Source: Rhinopomastus cyanomelas
Lineage: Eukaryota > Chordata > Aves > Bucerotiformes > Rhinopomastidae
Reading direction: 5' to 3'
Length of the DNA: 64,000 bases
Assembly (NCBI GenBank): GCA_013400115.1
Contig: VXBP01004173.1
Coordinates: forward strand, 70,202-134,201
This document shows, one piece after another, positions 61,122 through 64,000 of this stretch. The translations under genes were made by a program, and so were the position numbers. The number at the start of each line of letters is the position of its first letter. The first letter of the stretch is position 1. The notes under the pieces were generated by a model. That model was not told the origin of the DNA, did no database searches, and was given only the letters and a program-made list of their open reading frames with translations.

Positions 61122-64000
61122 GGAACAAGTGGAATAAATGAAATGGTCTTCAAGTCTTAGAGAAAAGCATTAGAATTGTTCATAAGAGAATCTGCTGGAG
61201 CACTGTTAGTCATCAGAATGTGCTGTCCCCCTGTACACAGGGACAAGAAACAGAAAACCATTCTGTGTAAACATACACTAACATGGTGAGCAAGGATCCC
61301 TGACCTTCAGATTATCCAAGAATTGAAATTTACTTGTACAATTCAAAGTCTTTATCACTTTCTACACTGCTATGATGACGTCAAGCAAAAGGAGAAGTCA
61401 CCATCTCTATGCTAAGCACAGTTTTGGAAGATATACAAACTAAATTCACCTTTGCAGATTCTATTTATTGTATTTGATTTTTCGACATCAAACAAATGTG
61501 TGTAAAATAAATACAGCCTGCTCCGCTCAAACTGTGGCTCAGGCTTGCAGCTGGTCGCTAAGGTTATCACAGACAGGCAGTCCTGCAGGAACAGGCCTTG
61601 GCTGACAGCAGTTGGTTTGTCCACATTAACCTAAAGTCTCCAATAGTTTGAAATGTGGTTCTCAAAGGGGCCAAGCAAGAAGGTGGAAAATGTCTGCAGC
61701 AGTCTAAGGACAACACTGGGTCTGTCATCCCAGGATTTCCATCACAGCACTCCCACTGACAAAGGATGCATGCTTTCTGGTACACAAAGCAAGAAACTTC
61801 CTGAAATTATGAAATTGTTTTAACCTAAATCACCTTTTGATTTTAAATTTGTCCTCACAGAAGACTGAAATATTGAAAACTCTATGGATCTCTATCCTCT
61901 TCCCTGTACCGTACTAGAAATTAATTACGGTTAAGATCTCATGTCTGAAACAAGAAAGAAGTGGCTCCCAGAGCCACAAGAGGGCTTGGGTTTTGTGAGA
62001 GTTAGTCCTGGTGAGGAAAGAGAGGGAAAATTCAAGGCACGTCAATGGAGCTGAGCTGCAATGAGTCTTGAGTGACTTTCTCAGCAATTGTCACTGCCTT
62101 TTGTTTTCTAATTTCGACTGAGACCAAAAAACTAAATGAAAAAAGGAGATGGAGTGATTTGGATTGAAAGATCTAAACTAAGATTTAAGTGAAAGGGAAA
62201 AAAATAATCTTTGAAGTGTTTTCCTAGATTCTGTACAGGAATGTCTGTTTTTCATTAAATGAATGTCGTAAATCAAAACTCTACAAAGACATCCTGCATC
62301 TGAGACAATGAGTGCCTTGTGCGACTCCAGAGAGGAAAGAGGCAAAATGTCTGGGTGATGGAACTGCAGCTACAGCCTGTTAATAACCGAGAAGGTAGTC
62401 AACTGGCAAGTACTTGCTCAAAATCAGCACACTGAAGTCCCCCAAAAGCAAAGGCACAAGACTTTTTCAAGTCTCCTAAGTACTCTGTGTGTTTACAAAT
62501 AACAAGCAGGGATTGGTAATTAGAGTGCCTTCATTAAGAAGCCATACTTATTTCAGACATTTCTAGCTCTGGTGGTGTTCCAATCTCCTTTTCTCTCCAA
62601 CCATAGTAACTACCAATGAGAGGTTTTCATGATCAGTCACAAGTCCATAGTAAGGACTTTGAATTTACAGTACTTGCAGAAAAGCTTTTGAAAGGGGACC
62701 TCTTGAAAAGGAAACATCTAAAGAATCTGATTTGCAAGTAAAAGACCCTCAGCAACATGAGACAACAAAACATCCAGAGATGACTGAAGGAATTATTTTA
62801 ATCCTGAAGTGTTTCTTCAGATACTGGGCTGTCTTTCTTAAGAAGTCCTAGGTGTCCTACGTAGCACTGGAGAGATCTCTCCACTGTCAGTAACATTTTA
62901 CAACAGAAAGTCAGGGGGAAAGTAGGGATAGGAATACGGGTTCAGCACTGAGTAACCCATCAGCATCAGTATCCTCAAACCAGCTAGGAGAATGTCTAGT
63001 TTGGCAGTCTAGGCATGAGCATGGGAAATGATTGATGTTTGCTGTAGCAAGCATCAGTTGGCTCCTGTAGCTGATTTTCCATGTTGCCGTGCACAGGCAA
63101 CATCTCTGTGACAACAGGCCATGTCCACAGCGTTTGTCAAAGAAGCATCTCCATTCTTTGCCAAGCCTAGTCCCTGAAGATAGATATAGACACCTGGAGG
63201 AAGAACAGGTCTAGGAAATCCAGAACCTTGGATAGAATCCACTGCTCCAGAGGCTACAACAAGGATCCTCCAAGAGAAATTCACTAGAATTCCCCTGACC
63301 ACACAGACAGAGTGTTGGGACCATGTTCCCAGCAGAACCTCAAAAACCCATTTCCACACTGTGCTCTAAATCAGATGAACAAGACTGAAAGGAATAGAAA
63401 ATGCTCCATGTCAACTAGGAGGCTGAGCAGAAGTTACAACATGTATTGGGGTCTGGGGAGAACAAAGTCAAGGCTCTGTATGTAATTATGCAAGACAGTA
63501 GGCAAGTCTCAAATGTATTTGCCATCTACCTAAGATCGCTTTAAGTCACTGTTCAATTAAAAGGCCCTTGACCGATTGCCTACACTCACCCAGTAAGGCT
63601 CATTTCAGGGATCTGCATGAGTAACTCATGAAGCAGACGTTGCATACTGGGTGATGTGGCTACAAAAATGTAGTACCTCCACAAAACCATAAATACATTT
63701 CATCTTTCCTGACTACTTCATGGCAAGTGAGTCTCAACTACCATTAATGTCTGGCATTTACGGCTCTCAATAGCTAGCTGACATCTCTGGCTGGTTTGTG
63801 TTTTTTTGGTACTCACAAATCTGAGTAGATCGCCATATCTTTATGGAAAATAATGAACAGTGTCCTGGAAATAAGTAATATTAATGTTAGAGTGGCACAA
63901 AGATCTTCAGCTTTGAGGACTGACGATGAGGCAACCTGGAACTTCTGGTTAACCAGGCTCATTCCAGGACAGCCAAATGCATTCAAGAATGAATGAGGCT

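Larger units (their letters stand above)
59803..64000 (-). other. MSANTD1: MSANTD1 intron (continues beyond the right edge)
   Basis: The last MSANTD1 exon starts at 58037 in split-codon phase, so an upstream exon must exist. I found no Myb/SANT-like coding sequence up to 64000. The segment contains the hairpin at 61.1 kb and a 16-bp duplication; I see nothing else in it. Confidence 0.65.

Overview
The window is vertebrate nuclear DNA, almost certainly from a bird. It is AT-rich and gene-poor, and it carries about twenty CR1 LINE fragments, most of them 5'-truncated 3' ends with the ATTCTATGATTCTATGA-type terminus. There is one retrovirus relic and one CpG island. Two genes are recognisable, both on the minus strand: RGS12 (two coding exons) and MSANTD1 (its last exon). 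Read along the minus strand the order is MSANTD1 then RGS12, in the same orientation, which is the order I know from human 4p16.3 (HTT-MSANTD1-RGS12). I cannot name the bird order. Several CR1 copies look alike, which suggests fairly recent CR1 activity.

Layout from right to left, in the direction of transcription. Positions 64000-58038 are MSANTD1 intron, containing a long degenerate CR1 and a perfect 16-bp hairpin. Positions 58037-57797 are the last MSANTD1 exon, followed by its 3' UTR. Near 56.7 kb is a small GC-rich patch with a CTCF-like motif. Positions 57-42.8 kb are intergenic: a CR1 split by a solo-LTR-like insertion (50.1-52.0 kb) and a deleted gammaretrovirus-like provirus on the minus strand (43.5-45.4 kb). 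Positions 42.76-41.69 kb are a CpG island, the likely RGS12 promoter, with a good ZNF143/THAP11-type element. RGS12 intron 1 follows, down to the large first coding exon (35126-33190), which encodes the PDZ and PTB domains. A CR1-filled intron leads to a 120-bp exon (16761-16642). From there to position 1 is another intron; the RGS, Ras-binding and GoLoco exons must lie beyond the left edge.

The genes do not form an operon or an obvious pathway. RGS12 is a G-protein and Ras/MAPK signalling scaffold, and MSANTD1 is a small putative DNA-binding protein of unclear function. No CRISPR array, complete tRNA, rRNA or intact mobile element was found. The least ordinary items are a SINE-like element with a perfect tRNA T-arm and a CR1 tail, an inverted CR1 pair inside an RGS12 intron, the perfect hairpin, a short uORF ahead of the RGS12 start, and a 99-N assembly gap that cuts a CR1 and is probably undersized.
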